A stretch of 21,712 nucleotides of DNA from Gammaproteobacteria bacterium (GTDB lineage: Bacteria > Pseudomonadota > Gammaproteobacteria > Pseudomonadales > Pseudohongiellaceae): the NCBI GenBank assembly GCA_003514305.1, contig DORE01000065.1, positions 17,524 through 39,235 on the forward strand, given 5' to 3'. Below, piece by piece: positions 7,782 through 16,164 of the stretch (position 1 is its first letter; each line of letters opens with the position of its first letter). The notes beneath the pieces were generated by a model, which ran no database searches, was not told the DNA's origin, and worked only from the letters and a program-made list of their open reading frames with translations. A program made the translations under genes and the position numbers.

Positions 7782-8510
7782 TCAGCGATCCTGCGATGTA
7801 GCAATGTGTTTGCCCAACACGGCGCCGACCGCATGCCCAATAAAGTCCAGAAACAGCGTGTCGAGGTGAACGTTGAAGTATCCGTCCTGTTGATTTCCCA
7901 GCGCGATAATTGCAAGCATGTCACCGTTATACATGATGGGGCATAAAGCTGTTGAGCGGATCGAGGTACCATTATGTTGGAAAAGGTGATTGATTTTTTC
8001 CTGATTGAGGTTGCCACAGTGCGTGCGTTTCAGTCTGAATACGTCTTTGAAGTCTGTTCTAAGGAGGTTAGGGCTTTGCAACCTCACCGTTGGGGCGACG
8101 TTCAGTCCTTCATGTTCCATCACTATGAGCTCGCAGGCATTGATGCTGGTATGACTTGAAAGGTGGTCCTGAGCGATTTCTACAATTTCTGTCGCGTCTT
8201 CGGCTTTCAGCAAGGCAAGCACGAGACTCTGTGCCGTTTCGAAGAGCTGGTCGTTGCTGCGGGCGTTCTCGAGAAGATTATTTAGTTTCCGTCTCGCTTC
8301 AGTACCGCGCTCTCTCAAGATATTTATCTGTCGCTCCAGCAGAGATATCGCGCTACCGCTCTCATGAGGCAGTGAAATCTCTGCGAGGAGTTCATCGTGC
8401 CTTGCAAAGAAGTCGGGGTTATCGCGAAGGTAGTCAGCAACTTGACCCTCGCTTATAGCGTTTTCCTCACTTTCGCTCAGACACTTGGCCGGAGAAGCTT
8501 TGTTGTTCAT
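7782..8510 (-). CDS. DUF484 family protein with GAF-like domain
   Basis: A 242-residue cytoplasmic protein. The N-terminal signature VADYLRDNPDFFARHDELLA followed by EISLPHESGSAISLLERQI is diagnostic of DUF484 (the YigA-type family), and the helical segment after it (about 55-95) is likely coiled coil. The second half (about 95-235) resembles a GAF-like sensory domain, with TALCPIMYNGDMLAIIALGN near the end. No ligand or partner is established. In gammaproteobacteria this gene usually sits between dapF and xerC; here it starts 3 bases after dapF as expected, but the next gene is a glycosyltransferase. The tight packing indicates cotranscription with lysA-dapF. Confidence 0.93.
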   Translation of the reverse strand: MNNKASPAKCLSESEENAISEGQVADYLRDNPDFFARHDELLAEISLPHESGSAISLLERQINILRERGTEARRKLNNLLENARSNDQLFETAQSLVLALLKAEDATEIVEIAQDHLSSHTSINACELIVMEHEGLNVAPTVRLQSPNLLRTDFKDVFRLKRTHCGNLNQEKINHLFQHNGTSIRSTALCPIMYNGDMLAIIALGNQQDGYFNVHLDTLFLDFIGHAVGAVLGKHIATSQDR

Positions 8511-8513
8511 CGA

Positions 8514-9368
8514 TTAGCTATCCTCAATGATTCCGTCATAAATGATGCAAGCCGGCCCGGTCATAATGACCGGTGATTCCTCTGATACTGAAAAAGGCCA
8601 CTGAATCCTTAAACTTCCGCCTTCCTGGTCAACTTGTACTGTTTCATCCAAAAGTCCGTTCACGCAGCCAACTGCCGTTGCTGCGCATGCTCCGGTCCCG
8701 CAAGCTAATGTCTCGCCCGTTCCTCTTTCATAGACTCTCAGATTAATGTGATTGCGCCTTAACACCTGCGCAAAACCAACATTCACGCCGTCAGGAAAAT
8801 CCAGGTGGTCTTGGAGGGCTTGTCCTATTTCTTTGACGGCCGTGTTCCCTAAGTCTTCAACAATTATCACCGCATGAGGATTGCCCATTGAGACAGCACC
8901 AAATTCAACCTTGATGTCTGCGCCGTTAACTCTCAGCGTGCGGTGATATATGGCCGCTCTACTTTCTGCGTGAAAAGGTAAGAGAGCAGGGTCAAGAATG
9001 GGTTTTCCCATATCGACAGCGATGTCTCCTGACTTCTCGAATCTCAGAGATATAACCCGATTGAGTGTTTTGACTGTCAGCGGGTTTTTTAGGCTAAGAC
9101 CTTTCGCTTTCACAAACAAGGCAAAGCATCGAGCTCCATTTCCGCAGTGTTCGACTTCACTGCCATCTACGTTAAAAATTCGATAGTTGAAATCCACATC
9201 TGGTTGGCTGGGAGGCTCCACCAGCAGAAGCTGATCATAGCCGATTCCCATGTGCCGGTCTGCTAAGGCTCTGATTTGCCTAGCAGACAGGCTCACTTTC
9301 TGTGTCACGCCGTCGACGACGACAAAGTCGTTACCAAGGCCGTGCATTTTTGTGAAAGATAAAGCCAT
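8514..9368 (-). CDS. dapF: Diaminopimelate epimerase
   Basis: DapF converts LL-diaminopimelate to meso-diaminopimelate, the direct precursor of lysine and the cross-linking residue of peptidoglycan. It uses two cysteines as acid and base and needs no cofactor. Both are visible: Cys75 in HCGNGARC and Cys223 in ACGTGACA. The N-terminus FTKMHGLGNDFVVVDG and the MGNPHAV motif (161-167) are standard, and 284 residues is near the usual 274-280. Start ATG at 9368, 16 bases after the lysA stop; no strong Shine-Dalgarno is visible, so coupling to lysA is likely. Confidence 0.97.
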   Translation of the reverse strand: MALSFTKMHGLGNDFVVVDGVTQKVSLSARQIRALADRHMGIGYDQLLLVEPPSQPDVDFNYRIFNVDGSEVEHCGNGARCFALFVKAKGLSLKNPLTVKTLNRVISLRFEKSGDIAVDMGKPILDPALLPFHAESRAAIYHRTLRVNGADIKVEFGAVSMGNPHAVIIVEDLGNTAVKEIGQALQDHLDFPDGVNVGFAQVLRRNHINLRVYERGTGETLACGTGACAATAVGCVNGLLDETVQVDQEGGSLRIQWPFSVSEESPVIMTGPACIIYDGIIEDS

Positions 9369-9384
9369 CGTTAACGTTCTGCGC

Positions 9385-10632
9385 TCACTCAGGTAAGCAG
9401 CTCTCCGGATGAAGTAACTCTTCCAGCGATTCTCGCTTTCTCACTAAGTGATGCGCTGAACCATCAACCATCACCTCCGCAGCGCGGAGGCGAGTATTAT
9501 AATTGGACCCCATTACGAATCCGTAAGCCCCGGCAGACCGAACTGCCAGTAGGTCGCCTTGTTCCAAACTGAGATTTCTGTCCTTACCGAGGAAATCGGC
9601 TGATTCGCATATGGGCCCCACAACGTCATATACCAATGGAGGGGCATTGCGCTTTGAAACAGGAATAATTTTCTGCCATGCGCCATACAAAGCGGGGCGT
9701 AATAAATCATTCATGGCGCCATCAACAATGGCAAAATTTTTCTGCTTAGTGTGCTTGAGGTATTCCACCGTTGTGACGAACAGCCCTGCATTTGCTGCGA
9801 TAGACCGACCAGGCTCGACGATGAGCGTCATTGCTCTGCCTTCGAATCGACTTCTTACTGCTGCCATGAGTTCAGCAGGAAGAGGCGGCTGTTCTTCACC
9901 ATAGGTAACGCCCAGACCGCCGCCCATATCAAAATGGGAGATGTTAATACCCTCGTCAGCGAGAACATCTGTCATGATAAGTAGTCGGTCAATTGCGTCC
10001 AGGAAAGGCTCCACGGTGGTTAATTGTGAGCCGATGTGACAATCAATGCCAATGACTCGGATGCCTGGCATCTGGGCAGCACTTCGGTAAACACGAAGTG
10101 CTGACTCACTAGCGATGCCGAATTTGTTTTCTTTAAGTCCAGTTGAAATATATGGATGAGTACCCGCATCGACGTCTGGATTGACTCTGATTGAGATTGG
10201 AGCCTCAACGCCGTGGGTCTTGGCGATAGTATTGATCCTCTCTAATTCGGGCTCAGATTCAATGTTGAAACAATGAATTCCTTCAGTAAGCGCGTACTCG
10301 ATCTCTCCGGCAGTTTTACCTAGACCAGAAAAGATGACTTTCCGTGGATCACCGCCTGCCGCAATGACCCGCTTAAGTTCACCGCCAGAAACGATGTCGA
10401 ACCCTGCTCCCAGCCGAGCCAAAACGTTTAGTACGGCTAGATTTGAATTTGCTTTTACCGCGTAACAAATGAGGCTAGAGAGTCTGGACAGTGCTTTTTG
10501 ATAGGCACGCAGATGACGCTCCAGCGTTGCCCGAGAGTAGACAAAGCAAGGAGTTCCATAGGTCTCTGCGAGGGTCGTCACCGAAACGCTTTCAGCAAAA
10601 AGCGTCTTGTCTTGATAGTTAAAGTGATCCAT
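9385..10632 (-). CDS. lysA: Diaminopimelate decarboxylase
   Basis: LysA decarboxylates meso-diaminopimelate to L-lysine with pyridoxal phosphate; it is a fold-III (alanine racemase-like) enzyme. Lys60 in CYAVKANSN is the expected PLP Schiff-base lysine. HIGSQ (about 195-199), the glycine-rich FDMGGGLGVTYG (about 234-245), EPGRS (phosphate binding) and the active-site GPICESADFLG motif with its cysteine are all present. MGSNYNTR is the usual C-terminal substrate motif. Length 415 is typical. It begins 7 bases after the lptM stop and precedes dapF, the standard gammaproteobacterial arrangement, and it coordinates lysine and cell-wall DAP supply. Confidence 0.97.
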   Translation of the reverse strand: MDHFNYQDKTLFAESVSVTTLAETYGTPCFVYSRATLERHLRAYQKALSRLSSLICYAVKANSNLAVLNVLARLGAGFDIVSGGELKRVIAAGGDPRKVIFSGLGKTAGEIEYALTEGIHCFNIESEPELERINTIAKTHGVEAPISIRVNPDVDAGTHPYISTGLKENKFGIASESALRVYRSAAQMPGIRVIGIDCHIGSQLTTVEPFLDAIDRLLIMTDVLADEGINISHFDMGGGLGVTYGEEQPPLPAELMAAVRSRFEGRAMTLIVEPGRSIAANAGLFVTTVEYLKHTKQKNFAIVDGAMNDLLRPALYGAWQKIIPVSKRNAPPLVYDVVGPICESADFLGKDRNLSLEQGDLLAVRSAGAYGFVMGSNYNTRLRAAEVMVDGSAHHLVRKRESLEELLHPESCLPE

Positions 10633-10639
10633 ACGAAAG

Positions 10640-10792
10640 TCAGTTCCAGTATCGACTCACGGAGTGGACCCCCGCGGCAGGCGAATCGGGTCGTTTGAGC
10701 CCCCCTTTCTGACCGCAGCCTGACAAAAAGCAGGCAAGAAGGATGATGCTTGCGTACCAAACGACGGTCCGATGTAGCCGCGATTTATTCAT
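10640..10792 (-). CDS. lptM: LptM (YifL) small outer-membrane lipoprotein
   Basis: A 50-residue lipoprotein with a basic N-terminus, a hydrophobic core (about 10-23) and the lipobox LSGC with Cys26 as lipidation site, followed by GQKGGLKRP, which matches the CGxKGPL type of mature LptM. In E. coli LptM assists maturation of the LptD/LptE LPS translocon and is encoded just before dapF. Here, as in many gammaproteobacteria, it precedes lysA. The reading frame is open upstream to 11008, but the in-frame ATG at 10792 gives a proper signal peptide and lies downstream of the promoter at 10867-10896, so I take the short form. The tail after the lipobox is short and without a recognisable fold, as is normal for the family. 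Confidence 0.85.
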   Translation of the reverse strand: MNKSRLHRTVVWYASIILLACFLSGCGQKGGLKRPDSPAAGVHSVSRYWN

Positions 10793-11111
10793 ATTAGGCT
10801 GGGCCTTCGCAAATGATTTAACCAAGATGAGGATCAGCGTTCCGTGAGGCTGGCTCGGCAAACGTGAGTATACCGTTGCGACATCAATAAACACAAAGCT
10901 AGACTGCCCAGGCGTCGCCCCTAACTCACCTACTGGGCGGGGCAAATGGAGCAGCTCTTGAAAACTCAGACAAGGGTCCCTATAGTTTCGCGATACGGTG
11001 CGCAGCAAAAGGATAGTGCGTACTCAAAAACCAGCCGAAAGCACAGGTCTCTGCCGTCGCGCTGAGACGTTTGCTTGTTTAGAATGAACTAACAGTGACT
11101 TGTAGACGACG
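10793..11111. other. Divergent intergenic region between lptM and gldA (319 bases)
   Basis: Besides the lptM promoter, this stretch holds an open frame on the minus strand (continuous with lptM up to 11008) whose translation resembles no protein I recognise. It also holds a GC-rich set of inverted repeats at 10906-10943. A weak -10-like TAGAAT lies at 11080-11085, about 27 bases before the gldA ATG, with no good -35. I see no tRNA, cyaY or other gene here, although cyaY often lies opposite lptM in enterics. Confidence 0.5.
10867..10896 (-). promoter_or_regulatory. Candidate promoter of the lptM-lysA-dapF operon
   Basis: On the minus strand a TATACT -10 hexamer (10867-10872) is preceded by TTGTGT (10891-10896) with an 18-base spacer. 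Initiation near 10860 would give a leader of about 68 bases before the lptM ATG. The -10 matches sigma-70 well; the -35 matches only in TTG. Confidence 0.5.
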
Positions 11112-12047
11112 ATGATAGAAATAAGCCATCTAACCAAAAAATTTGATCAGTTTGTTGCCGTTGACGATCTCAGCTTCTCGGTAAGAGAAGGGGAGGTTTT
11201 GGGGTTTCTTGGACCCAATGGAGCGGGCAAATCTACAACGATGAAGGTAATTACCGGGTTTCTGTCGCCATCTTCAGGAAGTGTCGTCATCGATGGCCAT
11301 GACATCAGCGAAGCGGCACTTGAAGCTAAACGTCTCATTGGATACTTGCCAGAGGGTGCGCCATCGTATGGTGATATGACTACGATTGAATTCTTGCGTT
11401 TCATTGCACAGATTCGCGGATTTCGGGGCGCAGAGATCGAGCAGAAGGTTGATCAGGTAATCAATGAAGTCGCCTTGCAAAGCGTCCGTAACCAGTCTAT
11501 CGAAACATTATCCAAAGGTTTCAAGCGCCGTGTTGGCCTTGCTCAGGCGATCATGCATGATCCGAAGGTGCTAATTTTAGACGAGCCAACGGATGGACTG
11601 GATCCGAACCAGAAACACCATGTACGAGCGCTCATCAAGCGCCTGGCGACGGACAAGATCGTAATTATTTCGACGCATATACTTGAAGAAGTCACAGCGG
11701 TTTGTTCCCGAGCGCTTATCATTGCAAATGGCAAGGTCGTGGCAGATGGCACACCAGCGGAGCTCGAATCTAAATCGCAATACCACCAGGCGATTAGCGT
11801 CACTTTGACAGACAGTCACGATCTTGTAAGTGACTTAGAGACTGTGCCCGGTATTGCTTCCGTGGAGGTCTCAGAAGACAACAGTCTGGTTTATACGATA
11901 TTCGCCGAGGGAGGTAGTTCCATATTTTCGCAGGTTTCCGATATCGCTAAAGAAAAGCATTGGCCGATTAGCGAGTTTCATGTTGAGCGAGGGCAACTTG
12001 AGGATGTATTTCGTAGCGTGACGGAGCAATCTGGAGGGGCGCAATAA
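11112..12047 (+). CDS. gldA: ABC transporter ATP-binding protein, GldA-like
   Basis: A 311-residue ATPase of the ABC exporter type. It shows Walker A GPNGAGKST (34-42), a Q-loop region reading GYLPEGAP (Glu in place of the usual Gln, as in the GldA/Gld-like branch), signature LSKGFKRR, Walker B VLILDEPTDGLDPNQ and the H-loop STH. The C-terminal 80 residues form the accessory domain typical of GldA/NatA proteins. It would power the membrane subunit encoded next. In Flavobacterium GldA-GldF-GldG are needed for gliding, but homologues are widespread in non-gliding Proteobacteria, where the substrate is unknown. Its stop codon overlaps the gldF start (TAATG). No strong Shine-Dalgarno sequence precedes the ATG. 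The symbol follows homology; gliding is not implied. Confidence 0.9.
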   Translation: MIEISHLTKKFDQFVAVDDLSFSVREGEVLGFLGPNGAGKSTTMKVITGFLSPSSGSVVIDGHDISEAALEAKRLIGYLPEGAPSYGDMTTIEFLRFIAQIRGFRGAEIEQKVDQVINEVALQSVRNQSIETLSKGFKRRVGLAQAIMHDPKVLILDEPTDGLDPNQKHHVRALIKRLATDKIVIISTHILEEVTAVCSRALIIANGKVVADGTPAELESKSQYHQAISVTLTDSHDLVSDLETVPGIASVEVSEDNSLVYTIFAEGGSSIFSQVSDIAKEKHWPISEFHVERGQLEDVFRSVTEQSGGAQ

Positions 12048-12781
12048 TGGGTAATCTTGGCATTATTTTCAAGCGAGAGTTGTACAGCTATTTTGCTACT
12101 CCTTTGGCCTACGTGTTTGTCATGATTTTTCTGATCGCCAACGGGATATTTACCTTCGATCTGGGCGGCTTCTTTCTTAGGGGGCAGGCAGACCTTCTAC
12201 CATTTTTCGGATTTCACCCATGGCTATATCTTTTTATGGTGCCAGCCATCGCGATGACTTTGTGGGCAGATGAACGCAAGACTGGCACAATTGAATTGCT
12301 GCTAACTCTTCCGGTAAGGCTCGTCGATGCCGTGCTCGGAAAGTTTCTTGCTGCGTGGGTCCTAACAGGTACTGCTCTGGCATTGACCTTCCCCATCTGG
12401 ATCACTGTGAACTATCTGGGCGATCCGGATAACGGTGTGATTATGGCAGCGTACCTCGGAAGCTGGTTTATGGCAGGTGGTTTTCTGGCAATAGGTTCTT
12501 GTATGTCTGCTTGTACCAAAAACCCGGTAATTTCTTTCATTCTAACCGTCGCCATTTGCTTTTTGTTCGTCATCATGGGATCTCCTATCTTACTGAATGC
12601 GTTCCCATCGTGGGTGCCTCAATGGCTAGTTGATGCTTTTTCTGCAATGGGCTTTCTCACGCACTTTGACTCGATTGCGAAAGGTGTGCTCGATGTTAGG
12701 GACTTTATGTTTTTCAGCGTGTTTATCGCGGCTTGGCTGCTCGCCAGCGCGATTGTCATAGAAATGAAGAAGGCCAACTAG
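12047..12781 (+). CDS. gldF: ABC transporter permease, GldF-like
   Basis: A 244-residue integral membrane protein with six hydrophobic segments (about 18-36, 58-78, 100-121, 132-153, 160-182 and 218-238). The cytoplasmic coupling motif WADERKTGTIELLLTLPV (about 75-92) is characteristic of GldF/ABC-2 type permeases. It begins by overlap with gldA and ends 11 bases before the gldG GTG, so the three subunits are translated as a unit. It is predicted to form the inner-membrane channel or force-transmitting part of the complex. Transported substrate unknown. Confidence 0.9.
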   Translation: MGNLGIIFKRELYSYFATPLAYVFVMIFLIANGIFTFDLGGFFLRGQADLLPFFGFHPWLYLFMVPAIAMTLWADERKTGTIELLLTLPVRLVDAVLGKFLAAWVLTGTALALTFPIWITVNYLGDPDNGVIMAAYLGSWFMAGGFLAIGSCMSACTKNPVISFILTVAICFLFVIMGSPILLNAFPSWVPQWLVDAFSAMGFLTHFDSIAKGVLDVRDFMFFSVFIAAWLLASAIVIEMKKAN

Positions 12782-12787
12782 GAGGGG
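12780..12787 (+). promoter_or_regulatory. Strong ribosome binding site setting the GTG start of gldG
   Basis: AGGAGGGG ends 5 bases before the GTG at 12793. This decides against the upstream ATG at 12733, which lies inside gldF and would add a charged segment in front of the membrane helix. The adjacent GTG at 12790 is too close to the site. Confidence 0.8.
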
Positions 12788-12792
12788 CTGTG

Positions 12793-14820
12793 GTGAATAA
12801 CAAAGCTTTTTTTTCATCTGCCGGCCTGGCAGGCATTTTCCTGGCACTTATTGTAAGTGTTATCGTGATAACTATGCTTCCTGGTTTGCGCATAGATCTC
12901 ACGGAAGACAGGCTCTACACGATTACTGATGGTACCAAAAATATTTTGAGTAACTTGGAGAAGCCGATCGAGCTGAGGTTCTTTTATTCTGAAGGCGCCA
13001 CTGAGAACCAGCCCCAGATTCGCGCTTATGGCCGAAGGGTGCAGGAATTGCTGGAGGAAATTACGTTTGCAAGCGGGGGCAACCTGACCCTGAACGTTAT
13101 AGATCCAGAGCCCTTCTCGGAGGAGGAGGATCTGGCGACCCAATTTGGTATAAGAGCGGTTCCGGTCAGCCAGGGCGGTGAATCGATTTATTTTGGACTG
13201 GTTGCCTCGCAAGTTGTTGATGAGACCAATTTTAACCCATTGGCGACACCAGCTGGCGAAGCGTTGCCTCTTATACGCCCCGATCAGGAACAGTTTCTTG
13301 AGTACGAGTTTATGAAGTTGATTACTTCAGTGGACTCGCCGGAACGAGCAGTGATCGGGCTGATCACTGAGCTTGATATTGATGGAGGTTTCAATCCGGC
13401 AACGGGCCAGGCAACCTCGCCGTGGTTTGTCATGGAAATGATACGGCAGCTCTACGATGTGCGCCGCGTTGATATCTCTGCCAGCAGCATCGATGAAGAT
13501 ATCGATATCCTGATGATCGTTCATCCGCAGGATCTCTCAAACCAGATGTCTTACGCGATAGATCAGCACATCATGCGGGGTGGGCAAGCTGTAGTTTTTC
13601 TTGACCCAAATGCAGATTCTCTGGTGACGCGTTCCCCTCAGGGTGCACTGATCCCAGCGGGTATGGGATCAGACCTGGAAGAGTTATTGTCTGCTTGGGG
13701 GGTTAATTATCAAGATGATAAAGTTCTGACGGATAATCAACTTGCTTTGCGCGTGAGAATGAGTCAAGCGGAGAGGCCTATGCCACACCTTGGTATGGTC
13801 GGTGCTTCACGAGAAAATCTTAATCAGGAAGACATCATCACGAGCCGGTTGGAGACGATTAATTTAGCATCTGCTGGCGCGTTATCGCAGGTTGCCGACG
13901 CAACAACAACTTTTGAACCTCTCATTCGTTCCTCAACTGATGCTATGCTAGTGGATGCGGCATTAGTAGAGAACATGACAGACCCCTCGATCCTGTTCGA
14001 TGAGTTTCAGCCCCAAGGAGAGAGTTACGTGCTTGCCGCCAGAATTACTGGTGAAATCTCTTCTGCTTTTCCTGATGGCCGCCCCCAGCGAGAAGGCGCA
14101 ACTGAACTCAATGATCAAGAGGACGCAGAAGATGTTCAGGCGTCTTCAGACATCGAAGACAACGCTCCGTCCTCTGACAACCCGGCGGGCCTCACAAGCG
14201 ATGTTGCGAAAGCTCCTGAAGAGGAGCTAGCCGAAATTCACCTGGCGCGCACTCAGAGTCCGATAAATCTTATCCTATTTGCGGATACTGATGTTTTGAC
14301 CGACAGGCTGTGGGTGCAGGTAGCGCAATTTTTGGGCCAGCGGATTCCGCAGCCCTTCGCGAATAATGGCGATCTGCTCATCAATAGCCTCGACAATCTT
14401 AGCGGTGGTTCTGACCTGGTTAGTATTCGGAGCCGAGGGACTTACTCGCGGCCTTTCACGCGCGTAATTGCATTGCAGCGAGAGGCGGACGATCGATTGC
14501 GGACCGAAGAAACAGATTTGCTCGACCGCTTATCAGAGACAGAAGCGGCTTTGGCTGAGTTGAATCAGGATGAAGACGGTAACCCGCTTGGGCAATTGAC
14601 GCCTGAGATACAGGTAGAAATAGATCGGTTCAACGGCGAGATGTTGGATACTCGCAGACGGCTGCGCGATGTTCAGTTTCAGTTGACTGAGGATATAGAT
14701 CAACTAGGTGCGACTTTGAAGGCGATCAATACTGGCTTGGTGCCGATTGTTCTGACAATTATTGCCCTTCTCGCGCACTATACTCGATTGAGACGCCGTC
14801 GCTCACGTTCGGCTTTGTAA
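12793..14820 (+). CDS. gldG: GldG-like auxiliary subunit of the ABC complex
   Basis: A 675-residue protein with an N-terminal transmembrane helix (about 8-28), a large periplasmic part and a C-terminal helix (about 645-665) followed by the basic cytoplasmic tail RLRRRRSRSAL. The stretch LPGLRIDLTEDRLYTITDGT just after the first helix is the typical start of the GldG/ABC_transp_aux domain. Around residues 434-482 is a strongly acidic, low-complexity insertion rich in Asp, Glu and Ser, which looks like an exposed linker. A coiled-coil-like segment precedes the last helix (about 570-640). The family's ATPase-independent role is unclear; it may recognise substrate or link the complex to the envelope. 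A DUF4340 gene usually follows in proteobacterial operons but is absent here. Start GTG, set by AGGAGGGG. Confidence 0.88.
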   Translation: MNNKAFFSSAGLAGIFLALIVSVIVITMLPGLRIDLTEDRLYTITDGTKNILSNLEKPIELRFFYSEGATENQPQIRAYGRRVQELLEEITFASGGNLTLNVIDPEPFSEEEDLATQFGIRAVPVSQGGESIYFGLVASQVVDETNFNPLATPAGEALPLIRPDQEQFLEYEFMKLITSVDSPERAVIGLITELDIDGGFNPATGQATSPWFVMEMIRQLYDVRRVDISASSIDEDIDILMIVHPQDLSNQMSYAIDQHIMRGGQAVVFLDPNADSLVTRSPQGALIPAGMGSDLEELLSAWGVNYQDDKVLTDNQLALRVRMSQAERPMPHLGMVGASRENLNQEDIITSRLETINLASAGALSQVADATTTFEPLIRSSTDAMLVDAALVENMTDPSILFDEFQPQGESYVLAARITGEISSAFPDGRPQREGATELNDQEDAEDVQASSDIEDNAPSSDNPAGLTSDVAKAPEEELAEIHLARTQSPINLILFADTDVLTDRLWVQVAQFLGQRIPQPFANNGDLLINSLDNLSGGSDLVSIRSRGTYSRPFTRVIALQREADDRLRTEETDLLDRLSETEAALAELNQDEDGNPLGQLTPEIQVEIDRFNGEMLDTRRRLRDVQFQLTEDIDQLGATLKAINTGLVPIVLTIIALLAHYTRLRRRRSRSAL

Positions 14821-14832
14821 GCAAAATCAGTG

Positions 14833-16164
14833 TCAGGACTGAGCTTGTTTTCTATTTGGATGGAAATGGGGCAGGTTAACTGAAATGTGGGTTCCTGCCC
14901 CCAGTTTGCTGCGAATGATCAGTTCGCCACCGTGGGCCTGCGCAATCAGTCGACATAAATAGAGTCCAAGTCCAAAGCCACCCGTATGACGCTGTCGAGA
15001 ACTGTCGGCGCGGTAGAACGGTTCGCTGATCTGGTCTAGATGTTCTTCTGCAATGCCCTCGCCCTGATCTATAACTTCAATAACAGCCCGTTCTTCAAAG
15101 AAGGAAAGAACCACTTTGATAGGCCGTTCTTTGCCGTGCCGAATGGCGTTGTTTAGTAAATTAGTGATTAGTAGCCGCATTCGAAGTCGATCGATGGAAA
15201 ACTCTCGATCTTCCTTGGGACATACGATTTGTAGTCCTCCTCCATAATCTTGAAATTGGTCTGACACACTGCGCACGAACTCGGAAATGAATACGGACTC
15301 CTCAGCTAGCACTGCATGTTCATTATTGAGCCGTTCGGTTTCAAGGAGACCTGAGATGAGAAGATCGATCTCATCAATATCCTCCTTTAGTTGCTCTTTT
15401 TCTTCACTGTCTGGCATGAACTCAAGTCGTAGCTTGGCTTTGGTAATGGGTGTTCGCAGCTCATGGCTAATTGCCATCAACAGTTGGCGCTTTGCTTCGA
15501 GCATCGACTGCAGAGAATCAGCCATGTGATTGATGCTTTCTGTAAGTTCACCTAATTCATCTTGACGGTTGCTTTGCACGCGGTAATTGAGGTCGCCTTT
15601 CTCAATCTTCTCAGCGCCTTTTTTGAGCATTCTCACTGGGTCAAGTAGTCGATTGACCATGAAATAATTTAGAAAAAGTACAATCGCGGCTAGTGCGGCT
15701 CCCACATACACGATAAAGAAATTGATGCTGCTCTGATTTAAAGATCGCTGATAAAGATAAAAATCATAGCCGCCCCGATTCACACGAATGATGTCTTCAT
15801 TGTCGATCGCGCGAACCTCGGCGTCAGCAGTAAGACTTCTCTTGAAGTCTGACGCATCGACGTCAAGGCGATTGTCTGGGTCGGAGCTCCATCGCATGAT
15901 CGGATTTCGGATATTAATAGTCCAATCTAGCTCTTCTGCAAGTCGAATGGCATTACTTAGATTAGGAGGCGTACCAATGTCTCCAATAATTGATTCCACA
16001 TTTCGCATGTAAAAATCTGGGATAGTTTCAATTGTGATTTCAGTCTGATTGATAGCTCCGAGCGATAGAGAAATAATCACAAAGAAGCTTATGACGGTAA
16101 ATCCAAAGATTAACAGCAGCCTTACAAAAAGAGACTTTTTTACGGATTGAACGAGCGCCGTCAT
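14833..16164 (-). CDS. Sensor histidine kinase, OmpR-partner type
   Basis: A 443-residue inner-membrane kinase. Helices lie at about 12-36 and 148-170 and enclose a roughly 110-residue periplasmic sensor domain without recognisable motifs. A HAMP domain follows (about 170-222, PVRMLKKGAEKIEKGDLNYRV), then HisKA with His234 in MAISHELRTPITKAKLRLEF and HATPase_c with N-box TNLLNNAIRH (about 334-343), G1 DQGEGI, F-box EPFYR and G2 TGGFGLGL. The layout resembles RstB/CpxA-like kinases. The start is the ATG at 16164, which overlaps the regulator's stop codon (ATGA); an upstream in-frame ATG at 16200 lies inside the regulator and is unlikely. It ends 12 bases from the convergent gldG. Signal unknown; the neighbouring protease gene suggests an envelope cue. 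Confidence 0.92.
   Translation of the reverse strand: MTALVQSVKKSLFVRLLLIFGFTVISFFVIISLSLGAINQTEITIETIPDFYMRNVESIIGDIGTPPNLSNAIRLAEELDWTINIRNPIMRWSSDPDNRLDVDASDFKRSLTADAEVRAIDNEDIIRVNRGGYDFYLYQRSLNQSSINFFIVYVGAALAAIVLFLNYFMVNRLLDPVRMLKKGAEKIEKGDLNYRVQSNRQDELGELTESINHMADSLQSMLEAKRQLLMAISHELRTPITKAKLRLEFMPDSEEKEQLKEDIDEIDLLISGLLETERLNNEHAVLAEESVFISEFVRSVSDQFQDYGGGLQIVCPKEDREFSIDRLRMRLLITNLLNNAIRHGKERPIKVVLSFFEERAVIEVIDQGEGIAEEHLDQISEPFYRADSSRQRHTGGFGLGLYLCRLIAQAHGGELIIRSKLGAGTHISVNLPHFHPNRKQAQS

Noticed and set aside
10900..11060. Possible tRNA or cyaY gene opposite lptM
   Set aside because: No T-loop (GTTCGANTC) or cloverleaf can be traced, and no CyaY-like residues appear in any frame.
12733..12792. 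ATG start of gldG at 12733
   Set aside because: The extension is encoded inside gldF and lies upstream of a strong AGGAGGGG site that fits the GTG at 12793.
14827..14842. TCAGT-GTCAGG-ACTGA hairpin followed by a T-containing stretch after gldG, possible terminator
   Set aside because: The stem is only 5 bp, the tail (GCTTGTTTT) is not a clean T-run, and it overlaps the end of the kinase gene.
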